From Bacillus rubiinfantis (GTDB lineage Bacteria; Bacillota; Bacilli; Bacillales; Cytobacillaceae), in assembly GCA_000752035.1 (NCBI GenBank), contig CCFE01000025.1:119348-183347 (forward strand): a stretch of DNA of 64,000 bases, read 5' to 3'. Made by a program: the position numbers and the translations under genes. A model generated the notes under the pieces. The model did no database searches, was not told the DNA's origin, and worked only from the letters and a program-made list of their open reading frames with translations. Numbering within the stretch: the stretch's first letter is position 1; each line of letters opens with the position of its first letter. Positions 56,228-64,000 of the stretch are shown in pieces.

Positions 56228-56251
56228 TGGGACAGTTCTCCGACTGTCCCA
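56228..56251. terminator. Weak hairpin after the calY-like gene
   Basis: TGGGACAG pairs with CTGTCCCA (8 bp), 58 bp past the calY stop. No T-run follows on the minus strand, so it is a weak terminator at best. Confidence 0.4.
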
Positions 56252-56309
56252 TCCATTTTATTGCTATTATTTTCTATGAGGTTTTTAGACTTGTGAAACT
56301 CTTTTTTCT

Positions 56310-56897
56310 TTATCGTTCACTGCCGTCGCCTTGTGTGGCATTAAAAGTCCAGGTTAGTTTAAGCTTGTCCCCTTGGAATTGGTTTTGATCCTCTCCGTTA
56401 TCATGGAAAATGAAATTCACTACCAAATCATGTGTTTCGCCCGCCGCAAGGATGCCACCCTCTAGTGTTTCGTTAAATACCTTTTCAGACACCGCTTTAG
56501 GGCTCATCCCCTTTAACTGATCCAATGTTGTTGAGTAAATGACTTCATTACCTTGGTCCATATTGTACAGAAATTCCACTTGAATATGTTTGCCGAAATC
56601 ATCATTGTTATCGCCTTTGGCATCAACAACTGAATATTTGGTATCCATCGTTACGTTCTTGATGTCTAGTGTTCCGTTGTTTTGAAGTTCAAAGGTACGT
56701 GTCATCGAATCTCCAGGAGCGATGTTATCGATATCAATAATCGCTGTCGGATTAGCCGCTAAATCGAGCGTTCCCGCCGCAAATGTATTCTCTGTAATTG
56801 CACTATCACTAAAGTATGCGTAAGTTCCTCCCCCAATTAAGGCTAGGCCCAACATTCCCGACATAATCCCCATACCTAATTTCTGTTTAAAACCCAT
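56310..56897 (-). CDS. calY: CalY/TasA-family (camelysin-like) matrix protein
   Basis: 195 residues of the Peptidase_M73/TasA family. The hydrophobic leader (MGIMSGMLGLALIGGGTYAYF) is the kind cleaved by signal peptidase SipW, followed by the mature start SDSAITENTFAAGTLDL. It forms extracellular fibres in biofilms. It lies downstream of immune inhibitor A with a hairpin between them (56971-57005). No sipW gene is in the window, so processing must rely on a copy elsewhere. Confidence 0.9.
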   Translation of the reverse strand: MGFKQKLGMGIMSGMLGLALIGGGTYAYFSDSAITENTFAAGTLDLAANPTAIIDIDNIAPGDSMTRTFELQNNGTLDIKNVTMDTKYSVVDAKGDNNDDFGKHIQVEFLYNMDQGNEVIYSTTLDQLKGMSPKAVSEKVFNETLEGGILAAGETHDLVVNFIFHDNGEDQNQFQGDKLKLTWTFNATQGDGSER

Positions 56898-56970
56898 TTA
56901 AACCCCTCCTTAATCATCAAACCGTCGATTTTATTCCCCGTCTTACCATTTAATAGTTTTTGAGTTTTAT

Positions 56971-57005
56971 ACCTTCTATGCCAAGCTGTCCCCGGCATAG
57001 AAGGT
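56971..57005 (-). terminator. Hairpin between inhA and calY
   Basis: A perfect 12-bp stem (ACCTTCTATGCC with GGCATAGAAGGT). On the minus strand it is followed by ATAAAACTC, not a T-run, so it may only partly end the inhA transcript or stabilise its 3' end. Confidence 0.55.
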
Positions 57006-57020
57006 TTCGTGAAACCTAAC

Positions 57021-59303
57021 TTATTTCCATACCTCAATCATTGCATCGGCATAGGCTTTTAGACAGTTATAAGCCTTTTCAGAGATCACATTTGTATCCT
57101 TTTGACGATCTAACAGCACTTTAAAACCATTCATTTGTTTGATAACCTTATCCGCAGATCCTGCCTTTTCAAATTGGGCAACGCCTGCCAAATGAAGGTT
57201 CAAAACACGAGCTGACCCCGCTTTGAAATCTCCCGCTTTATCCAAGCTATCAACAACAGACTTTAGGTTGGTAGCGGTAAGATTACTAGGTAGAAGAATA
57301 GTATCAGCAGTGCTTTGCTTAGAGTCTGTTTCTGAAGCGGCCGTAAAGTTAAGATTAGTTGGAGCTTTCTTGCCCTTCGGAATCTCAACGTATACCGGTA
57401 CATCTACAGTCTTGCCTGGCTCTACAGCTACTACGTTATGGTCAAGCTGAACTTTCCAATCATCACCTGCAGAAGCGTTAACACGGATAAGATCCTTTGC
57501 TTCACCTGTATTTTTAACCTTATAATGGAAGACTGCCACTTTGCCAGGTACAGCAGGATTTACGGTGCCAACGCTTACATTTACACCGCGCTTATAATCA
57601 CCCGAGCCTTCCGTGTTACGGACAGCAACCTGATAACGAAGTACGCCATCATTGTCTTTGTGCTTCCCTAAAATGTAGAAATGAAGTTTATTGTATGGAT
57701 CAATGTACTCGCTGACAATATCGTCTTTACCAATAGAACCATCAAATTTTCCTGCGACTAAACTTGTCCCATTCCCAGCTTTGAATAAAGCATCAAGGGC
57801 TTGCCTTGGGTCACCTTTAGCAACCATAGCTGTTGTACCATCAGGTCTAGTAAAGTCCTTCAAATTGATATCTTCTGGATGGGAATCAACTACCCAAATG
57901 TTCGGAGCACTCTCTGCATTTTTCGTTTTGGCAATTAATACACCAGAGTCTGGAACGAAGGAATCCGCACCAATACGGTCTACCACTTCAAGGGTATAGT
58001 TATTGTACGTTGCACCGTTTGGCATATCGTTACGCCAATCGCCGGCAAGGTAATCTTTTGGTGTTAAATCATTCATGCTAATGTTAATACCGTGGATTCC
58101 AGTTCGGCCAAATTTACTGCCAATTGGCGCTTGACGCGCAGTAATATCCGCAAACACCGGCCCAGTTTGTTTTAATCCATCACGATCTAGCTTTAATACC
58201 TCACTATCGGATACAAATCCTTGTTTCATCTTATTGCGAAGCATATGTGGTGCCGGTAAGGAAGAACCAAGGGTGGCAGGAATCATCCAGCGCGTATGCG
58301 TTCCACCAGGACCATTAAATGATCCACGGCTCATCGTTTCCCAATAGCCCGAATAGGTTCTAGGGTCTAGAGTCGCATTATTGTAGTTATCGCCAAGACC
58401 CTTAAGATGGCCAAATTCGTGAGCAAACACGGCCATTCCGTCACTTTCTCCTTGAATAGAAACACGGATTGTTTTACCATTTATCTTCGCACTTGATGCG
58501 GCAGACCAAATAGCTTTGGCTGCATAATAGGAAGTCCATGGTACATAACGAGTTTTTGCCCAGTTCGGCATGTTTTCAAATCCCGGTAAATCCGGTGGCC
58601 CAAATTCATCAGGCACCGATTCTTTATTCATAAACTGCATTTCACCGAGTTCTTGCCATATGGTTGATTCGTCATAGCCAGCATGGACGATGAACGCAAA
58701 ATCATATTCCTTTCCAGATGCAGTTATGTCAGCTGCTGCTGCATTTACGCCATCCGTAAAAAGGCTGCCACTCTGGTAATTCTTTGGTAAGGTTCCTGGG
58801 TTCATGCCACTTTCAAGTCCATATTGAAATTCGTTTTTATCTAAGCGGTAGGGACCATAAGAATCAAGAGTTACACCCCATTTCCCATGGGAGTTCTCTT
58901 TCCAGAAGCCATCGATAGTCTGGTAGTTATTGAGTTTGCTGGGGACATTCAAGAAATTATTCCACCATTCCCCGAGCTTTTCACGAGGAACAGCATCAAC
59001 TTGTGGGTTACCGATGAGTTCTGAACCCTTCGGTTGGGTCAAGATAAACTCCTGATCCGGAAAGTCGACCAAAATCAAGGCCCCTTTAAGTTCTGTTTCC
59101 GGTTTAATATTCGTGTTATTCCAATCAATACCTGGGACCTGTCGATAATCATTCCACGTCATATTATCTGGATTTACCCATGACTGAGGATCCACATGGT
59201 CTGGCAATTTATCTAACCCTGGTTCCGCAGCAAAAGCAGATGTTGAGGACGTAGCAAGCAATATCATGGTCGAAAATGTTGCAATCTTATTTCTTAGCTT
59301 CAA
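57021..59303 (-). CDS. inhA: Immune inhibitor A-type M6 metalloprotease
   Basis: 760 residues. The signal peptide ends STSAFA (residue 25). The M6 catalytic zinc motif is HEFGHLKGLGD (H295, E296, H299). A long C-terminal part has Ig-like/APHP-type domains (around 590-690: GTVNPAVPGKVAVFHYKVKN). InhA of B. cereus degrades host antimicrobial peptides and matrix proteins; in soil Bacilli it is a general secreted protease. It precedes calY, an arrangement shared with relatives. The 731-bp region upstream holds a SinR-like site. Confidence 0.9.
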   Translation of the reverse strand: MKLRNKIATFSTMILLATSSTSAFAAEPGLDKLPDHVDPQSWVNPDNMTWNDYRQVPGIDWNNTNIKPETELKGALILVDFPDQEFILTQPKGSELIGNPQVDAVPREKLGEWWNNFLNVPSKLNNYQTIDGFWKENSHGKWGVTLDSYGPYRLDKNEFQYGLESGMNPGTLPKNYQSGSLFTDGVNAAAADITASGKEYDFAFIVHAGYDESTIWQELGEMQFMNKESVPDEFGPPDLPGFENMPNWAKTRYVPWTSYYAAKAIWSAASSAKINGKTIRVSIQGESDGMAVFAHEFGHLKGLGDNYNNATLDPRTYSGYWETMSRGSFNGPGGTHTRWMIPATLGSSLPAPHMLRNKMKQGFVSDSEVLKLDRDGLKQTGPVFADITARQAPIGSKFGRTGIHGINISMNDLTPKDYLAGDWRNDMPNGATYNNYTLEVVDRIGADSFVPDSGVLIAKTKNAESAPNIWVVDSHPEDINLKDFTRPDGTTAMVAKGDPRQALDALFKAGNGTSLVAGKFDGSIGKDDIVSEYIDPYNKLHFYILGKHKDNDGVLRYQVAVRNTEGSGDYKRGVNVSVGTVNPAVPGKVAVFHYKVKNTGEAKDLIRVNASAGDDWKVQLDHNVVAVEPGKTVDVPVYVEIPKGKKAPTNLNFTAASETDSKQSTADTILLPSNLTATNLKSVVDSLDKAGDFKAGSARVLNLHLAGVAQFEKAGSADKVIKQMNGFKVLLDRQKDTNVISEKAYNCLKAYADAMIEVWK

Positions 59304-59835
59304 AACAATTCTCCCCCCACTTAGAAAATAACCTACTTTTTTTGTGTGTAGGCCTTAGATTTAAATCCCCCCTGATGATTACGCTATGTCGGCACATCTT
59401 TACAAGTATTGTTCCTTTTATCACCTTCTTTCACGGCTTAATGTCTTGCCAGGATTTATCCCCCCTTTCAAATTCATTAACATATAGTCATAAACAGCAC
59501 CGAGTAAGAATGCCAATAACTTATGAAATATACTATTTAGGTAGACTTGCTAATTTACAAATATTGTTGTAATCTTGCCTAGTGCAAAAATATGATAATG
59601 ATTTTATTAATATTTATGAAGATCCTCTTTGCTTGTTGTAACTTCTGAGTTTTTATTCAAAAAATTCAGTTAATTTTTTGCGCTAAATATTTGTTTAATA
59701 GATTTTCTAAAGAATTATTCATCTCTCTATCAAAAAAAAAATATTTCTATATTGAGTAGAGCTAATTTTATTCAAAGTTAATTTTATTTAAACTATTCTT
59801 AATTTTTAAATATATTTCTTTATACGAAATTATAC

Positions 59836-59851
59836 GTTCTTTCAAGAGAAC
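59836..59851. promoter_or_regulatory. SinR-like operator in the inhA-AAA ATPase gap
   Basis: GTTCTTTCAAGAGAAC contains two inverted copies of the SinR box GTTCTYT (GTTCTTT and, reversed, GTTCTCT), two bases apart. It lies about 530 bp before inhA and 185 bp before the AAA ATPase. The rest of the gap 59304-60034 is AT-rich and shows no gene. Confidence 0.4.
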
Positions 59852-60034
59852 AATCAAGCTATCCTCTATTATTTGCGAAAAAATTTAAAAAATTCTATCA
59901 ATACTTTGGATAATTAATCTATATAGGGTTCGAGCCGCTATCTATGACAAAATATTCGCCTTGATAACCTTTGAGATAGATTTCTTTACAAATAATAGTA
60001 GTATAATAAAAGAAAATTATTAAGGAGCATAAGA

Positions 60035-60790
60035 ATGGAGAATTTTATGGAAAGCGGATTTTTAAGGAGTTTTGTTTTAAAAAGGGAGAGTATTCCTTCA
60101 TTTGAAATATACCCCTTTAATTTACCCAGTGTAAAAACTCTGAATGAAATCACCTTTCATCCACATGTGACCTTTTTGGTGGGCGAAAATGGTATGGGTA
60201 AATCCACCTTATTAGAAGCCATTGCAGTTGCTACTGGATTTAATCCAGAGGGAGGTACATTTAATTTTAACTTCTCCACATTTGATTCTCACTCAACACT
60301 GGACAGATACATTAAACTCATAAAAGGAATTAACAAGCCAAAAGATGGATTTTTTCTTCGTGCAGAGACTTTTTACAATTTAGCAACTAATATTGAGGAA
60401 TTAGACCGTGAACCATCAGGAAGGAGAATCATCGACTCTTATGGTGGAACTTCGCTTCATCAGCAGTCACATGGAGAATCATTTTGGGCAACTTTTACCA
60501 ATCGTTTTGGAGGAAATGGACTTTATATATTAGATGAACCAGAGGCCGCACTATCTCCCCTAAGACAAATGTCCATGTTATCTCGAATTCATGATTTAGT
60601 ATGCCAAAATTCACAATTTATTATTGCCACCCATTCTCCCATTATAATGGCATACCCACATTCAAAAATAATAGAACTTACAAAAGATGGAGCTAAGGAA
60701 ACGACCCTTGAAGAAACAAATCACTATAGTTTAATGAAACAATTTTTTGAAGACAAAAATCGAATGCTATACCACTTATTAAATGATTAA
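60035..60790 (+). CDS. AAA-family ATPase (ABC-type, RecF/SMC-like core)
   Basis: 251 residues, essentially one ABC-type nucleotide-binding domain. Walker A is GENGMGKST, the signature SHGES lies before Walker B, which reads LYILDEPEAAL, and the switch His is in ATHSP. It lacks a membrane domain and any nuclease or TOPRIM part, so it is a stand-alone predicted ATPase of the AAA_21/23 type. AAGGAG precedes the start. Such ATPases occur in stress or defence loci; no partner gene is visible next to it. Confidence 0.88.
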   Translation: MENFMESGFLRSFVLKRESIPSFEIYPFNLPSVKTLNEITFHPHVTFLVGENGMGKSTLLEAIAVATGFNPEGGTFNFNFSTFDSHSTLDRYIKLIKGINKPKDGFFLRAETFYNLATNIEELDREPSGRRIIDSYGGTSLHQQSHGESFWATFTNRFGGNGLYILDEPEAALSPLRQMSMLSRIHDLVCQNSQFIIATHSPIIMAYPHSKIIELTKDGAKETTLEETNHYSLMKQFFEDKNRMLYHLLND

Positions 60791-60803
60791 TAATCATTCA
60801 CAA

Positions 60804-60836
60804 AAAGCATCGGCTTAATCTGATGCTTTGCTTTTG
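60804..60836 (+). terminator. Terminator of the AAA ATPase gene
   Basis: AAAGCATC pairs with GATGCTTT, followed by GCTTTTG, 14 bp past the stop. Confidence 0.75.
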
Positions 60837-61136
60837 CCCTCATTAAATTTTTGACTCATAATTCCAATCCAACAATTTTCGACATTATTACTATTAATTT
60901 CAATCGGTGAATATTATGTCCCCGCTCATTTTTCTACTTTGAGAGGGTTCTTCTTACTTTTTTAGGCGGAGAATTTCCGTCTAATGCCTATTGGTAGGCT
61001 TAAAATGCAAATATAAGAGGAGATATTCCGCTAATCTGATTAAGTCCATATAATTGTGTAAAAAGAATGAGTCATTTTATTCACTCTTGTCAACACTGTT
61101 TTCAGCGACGATAAACAATGAGGAGAGGAAAATAAA

Positions 61137-62312
61137 ATGACTCAATTACAGTTTAACCTAGATATCAACCTTTTAAAAGAATCTGTCATGAATTCTAATA
61201 TCGAAATGGTGATGAAATCAGCCATTGTATTGGTGTTGAATGAATTTATGGAAAAGGAGAGGGATGAGTATTTACAGGTTTCCTCCTATGAACGCTCGGA
61301 CGAGCGTAGGGATTATCGTAATGGTTACTATGAACGTGATTTGACGTTGAGCATTGGTAAGATCAAGCTGAAGGTCCCAAGGACCCGTAATGGGGAGTTT
61401 ACCACTTCTGTATTTGAGAAGTATGCACGGTGGGATCAGGCATTGATCCTCTCCATGCTTGAGATGGTCATCAATGGCGTTTCCACGAGGAAAGTCACTA
61501 ATATAGTAGAACAGCTCTGTGGGGAAAATGTCTCCAAATCACTGGTATCCACATTGACCCAGAAACTAGACCCAGTCATCAACGACTGGTCTAAGAGGCC
61601 ATTAAACACCACTTACTACCCTTTTCTTTTTGTGGATGCTATGTACATTAAAGTCCGGGAGCACCAAAAGGTCGTCTCAAAAGCCGTCTATATTGCCTCT
61701 GCCATCACTGACCACGGTAAGCGGGAAATCCTAGGGTTAAGCGTGGACCATGCGGAGTCTTACGAGAGTTGGAGCCGATTCCTCCAACACCTTAAATCAC
61801 GTGGCCTCCAGTCTCCTCAACTGGTGATATCTGATGCCCATCAGGGCCTGAAAAAGGCTATACAGCGTGAGTTCATTGGCACCTCGTGGCAAAGATGCAA
61901 TGTCCATTTCTTGCGAAATATCATGGACAAGCTACCTAAAAAGGACTCCTCGGAAATACGCACGATGATTAGGCGAATATTCAAAGCAGTGACTATGGAT
62001 GACATTCGAAAGTTCAAGGATGAGGTCATGAGCCATTTCGAGAATGAAACTAAATACCAGGGGGCTTTGGAACTCTTGGATGATGGCTTCGAAGATGCCA
62101 TCCAATATATGAACTTCCCAGAAAATGTACGTGTCTTTATCAAGAGCACAAACTCCCTTGAAAGGCTGAATCAGGAACTACGCCGAAGGGAGAAGGTCAT
62201 ACGAGTGTTTCCTAATACGCAATCTGCCTTCCGTTTAATTGGCGCTGTATTGATGCAATATCAGGAGACTTCATACTCCAAGAGGAGAGCACTTTTTGGC
62301 AATCTACGTTAA
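61137..62312 (+). CDS. IS256-family transposase (Mutator type)
   Basis: 391 residues. The three catalytic acids lie in FLFVDAMYIKVRE, LVISDAHQGLKKA and TNSLERLNQELRRREK. The N-terminal half binds the ends. It is full length and uninterrupted, preceded by GAGGAGAGG. It moves the element bounded at about 61040-62515. Confidence 0.95.
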   Translation: MTQLQFNLDINLLKESVMNSNIEMVMKSAIVLVLNEFMEKERDEYLQVSSYERSDERRDYRNGYYERDLTLSIGKIKLKVPRTRNGEFTTSVFEKYARWDQALILSMLEMVINGVSTRKVTNIVEQLCGENVSKSLVSTLTQKLDPVINDWSKRPLNTTYYPFLFVDAMYIKVREHQKVVSKAVYIASAITDHGKREILGLSVDHAESYESWSRFLQHLKSRGLQSPQLVISDAHQGLKKAIQREFIGTSWQRCNVHFLRNIMDKLPKKDSSEIRTMIRRIFKAVTMDDIRKFKDEVMSHFENETKYQGALELLDDGFEDAIQYMNFPENVRVFIKSTNSLERLNQELRRREKVIRVFPNTQSAFRLIGAVLMQYQETSYSKRRALFGNLR

Positions 62313-62342
62313 TTTTTCAGCTTCACTTCCATCATGGATGAT

Positions 62343-62402
62343 TTCATATCCGGGGAGGGCTGTCAAATTGAAAGGCATTTGACACCCCTCCCCGGATATG
62401 AA
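62343..62402 (+). terminator. Long hairpin at the 3' end of the IS256 transposase
   Basis: Two 25-base arms (62343-62367 and 62378-62402) pair at 24 positions around a 10-nt loop; the core is GC-rich (CCGGGGAGGG). An outer ACTTCCAT/ATGGAAGT pair extends it. There is no T-run, so it may block read-through, stabilise the mRNA or act on the DNA. Confidence 0.7.
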
Positions 62403-62804
62403 GTGAAATACCCATGGAAGTTTCGCAAAAAAAATGAATGGGGGGAGTGACACTCCTTCCCCACAATAATCGTTGAAACTGTTGGCTAGAAATTTACACA
62501 AGAATCAAGACTTGACTCGCAAAATTTTCATTAGACGGAAATTCTCCGCTTATGATTCTCAACCCTATTCTTTGGCAACCCCCTTAGCTAATTACTCCGC
62601 TTTTTCGTAGGGCATTTAACATGTTTTTCCACTATTTGCATCCCGATAGAGAACCAGTTAAACGGTTCCTCCCATTTTTATTAACCGGAATTGGATTTAT
62701 TCAATTGAACAGGTTACTAGAACAAGAATAAAACAGTGCATATTAATTCCGAGATGTGAATGGCGATAACATTCATGGTCATCCTAAACTAAGGAGGGAT
62801 AACC

Positions 62805-64000
62805 ATGTTATATCGGATAGTATTACTGCTACTATTCATTGGTTTTAATTTATCTACTAGTGCCAGTGCAGAGGCGCCACTTACTGCTGCGTTTATCCGT
62901 GACCATCAACTATGGATCAAAAAAGGAGACCAAGAAATCCAACTTACCAAGAATCGATATGTATATAATCCGAAATGGTCATATGACGGCAGATTTCTCG
63001 GCTATATTGATGGTGATGAGAAGGGGGAAAAATCGGATTTATATCTTTATGACACAAAGGAAAGGGAAAGCTACCAGCCTTATGTTAGGGTTGAAACATC
63101 CGACTTTAAATGGTCGCCAATTAGTAATCAACTGGCGTATAATGATCATGGTTTATTAAATGTTACAAAAACAAAGAATGGCCGCCCACAAGGTTTTGAA
63201 AATGTCTCACTTGGAGTTAGTGGTTTTGAGTGGTTTCCAAACGGGAAGGAATTTATCGTTTCCTCACAATCCAAGTTACTGCCTACTGGATGGGGCCCAA
63301 TCCCACTCTTTCGCATTCCAGTAGATGCAAACCTTTCTAAAGAAAAAATGAAGCCTTTCTATACTATTAAGACGAAGGAACCCGATTTATTTGGAATTGA
63401 TGCCGATTATTTTAAGTGGAGTTCTGATGGGAAATGGGTTAGCTTTTTACTTGTTCCGACAGCTTCTTGGTCAATGGATAGCAATACATTATGTGTCCTA
63501 TCATCACGAGGCAAACACTTTCAATCAATAGGAAAAATGTTAGGGTTTCAAGATTGGTTTAAATGGGCTCCTCGAGCTAATCAATTAGCCTATATTTCTG
63601 GAGAAGGAAGATTTTTTGTTGAAAATAAGAAGATGACGATTGCCGATATTCCATCTTCTAAACAACAAAAAGAATACACACCTAAAGGATTTGTCGACCT
63701 TGATTTGGAATGGTTTTCTAAAGATGTGGTACTTGTTGCTCGTGCAAAAGAAAACAAAGAGTGGAAGGAAGGACCTATCCCAACTTTGTTCACATCATTT
63801 TACGCGATAAACATAAGAACTGGGGAGCAGAAACAAGTTTCGTTTCCGAGGATGAATGAAATTGATGAAAAACCTCAAGTAGTCGGATCGTATCTTACTT
63901 TGTTTCGGCGAAAGGTAGAGGAAACTCAAGGAGATGTATGGGTCAAAAGTGGGATAGGCGGGAAAGAACATTTATGGATTAAAAACGTTGATTCAGCTCC
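62805..64000 (+). CDS. Secreted TolB-like beta-propeller protein (runs off the right edge)
   Basis: The first 398 residues are in the window, from an ATG behind AAGGAGG. A signal peptide ends SASA (about residue 22). What follows is a series of WD40/PD40-like blades with the motif YNPKWSYDGRFLGYI, SDFKWSPISNQLAY, GFEWFPNGKEF, YFKWSSDGKWVSF and WFKWAPRANQLAY. It resembles the TolB-like domain proteins of Bacilli, which bind wall or protein partners outside the cell. The role is unknown. The rest of the gap 62550-62804 shows nothing further. Confidence 0.85.
   Translation, partial: MLYRIVLLLLFIGFNLSTSASAEAPLTAAFIRDHQLWIKKGDQEIQLTKNRYVYNPKWSYDGRFLGYIDGDEKGEKSDLYLYDTKERESYQPYVRVETSDFKWSPISNQLAYNDHGLLNVTKTKNGRPQGFENVSLGVSGFEWFPNGKEFIVSSQSKLLPTGWGPIPLFRIPVDANLSKEKMKPFYTIKTKEPDLFGIDADYFKWSSDGKWVSFLLVPTASWSMDSNTLCVLSSRGKHFQSIGKMLGFQDWFKWAPRANQLAYISGEGRFFVENKKMTIADIPSSKQQKEYTPKGFVDLDLEWFSKDVVLVARAKENKEWKEGPIPTLFTSFYAINIRTGEQKQVSFPRMNEIDEKPQVVGSYLTLFRRKVEETQGDVWVKSGIGGKEHLWIKNVDSA

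Larger units (their letters stand above)
61040..62515. mobile_element. IS256-family insertion sequence
   Basis: The left end AAGTCCATATAATTGTGTAA (from 61042) matches the reversed right end AAGTC...TTGTGTAAA (62493-62513) at both extremes, with a variable middle, as in IS256. It contains one full transposase gene. I see no 8-bp target duplication, so exact boundaries are uncertain by a few bases. A 60-nt hairpin lies between the gene and the right end. Confidence 0.8.
60966..62549. repeat. 21-bp inverted repeat flanking the IS256 element
   Basis: The 21 bases at 60966-60986 recur exactly, inverted, at 62529-62549 (core GGAGAATTTCCGTCTAATG). They lie outside the IS256-like ends. With the IS removed they would form a 105-115 bp element with 21-bp ends, as in a MITE. 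A diverged direct copy (GAGGAGATATTCCGCTAATC) lies at 61017-61036. Confidence 0.65.

Noticed and set aside
59276..59572. 98-codon plus-strand ORF antisense to the inhA start
   Set aside because: No binding site, odd composition, and it overlaps the inhA signal-peptide codons.

Overview
This 64 kb window is chromosomal DNA from a low-GC Firmicute, most likely a spore-former of the family Bacillaceae (Bacillus/Neobacillus-like). The evidence is the AGGAGG-type ribosome binding sites, frequent GTG/TTG starts, textbook Bacillus operators (PerR, Rex, CcpA cre, MarR pairs), and genes such as HemAT, PucR, DUF3231, camelysin/TasA, immune inhibitor A, PrsA and a YhdL/YhdK-like anti-sigma pair. I saw no rRNA, tRNA, prophage or CRISPR array.

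Layout. 1-5.4 kb: a sodium:solute symporter with a LytS/LytR-type two-component system in one overlapping minus-strand operon, then a secreted lysozyme-like protein. 5.5-9.5 kb: a MarR-MMPL efflux operon bracketed by two matching five-unit ATTCGCTAATA arrays. 9.6-14.4 kb: aldehyde dehydrogenase with DUF779 behind a cre site, a globin-coupled aerotaxis receptor, and a C39-like lipoprotein. 14.5-20 kb: a YheO/DauR-like regulator, RidA and threonine-synthase-like operon, a frameshifted diguanylate cyclase, and an FAD protein. 20-26 kb: a catabolic cluster (amidohydrolase, an M24-fold protein that has lost its metal ligands, an MHS-type transporter) with a perfect cre site and a neighbouring PucR regulator.

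26-36 kb: a small membrane protein, an XRE regulator, RsgA, TetR, a CoxG-like SRPBCC protein, a FAD-dependent dehydrogenase behind a 17-bp palindrome, rubrerythrin behind a Rex box, and KatG behind a perfect PerR box. 36-48 kb: DUF4256, two DUF3231 genes each preceded by an orphan hairpin, two L,D-transpeptidases, a membrane LuxR regulator, a YtcJ-type amidohydrolase with a MATE exporter, and a YhdL/YhdK-like anti-sigma pair with no sigma gene beside it.

48-64 kb: a remnant of diaminopropionate ammonia-lyase next to an intact IS4-family element with 14-bp inverted repeats and a 9-bp target duplication; then PhzF, a GyrI-like protein, a phosphate transport pair (DUF47 and Pit), Dus, a SET-domain protein, PrsA, CalY/TasA and InhA. 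The right end has an orphan AAA ATPase, an IS256-family element that appears to split a small inverted-repeat element, and the start of a secreted beta-propeller-like protein.

The most unusual items are the twin repeat arrays around the MarR-MMPL operon, the metal-less M24 catabolic cluster, the anti-sigma pair without its sigma factor, and the nested mobile elements at 61-62.5 kb.
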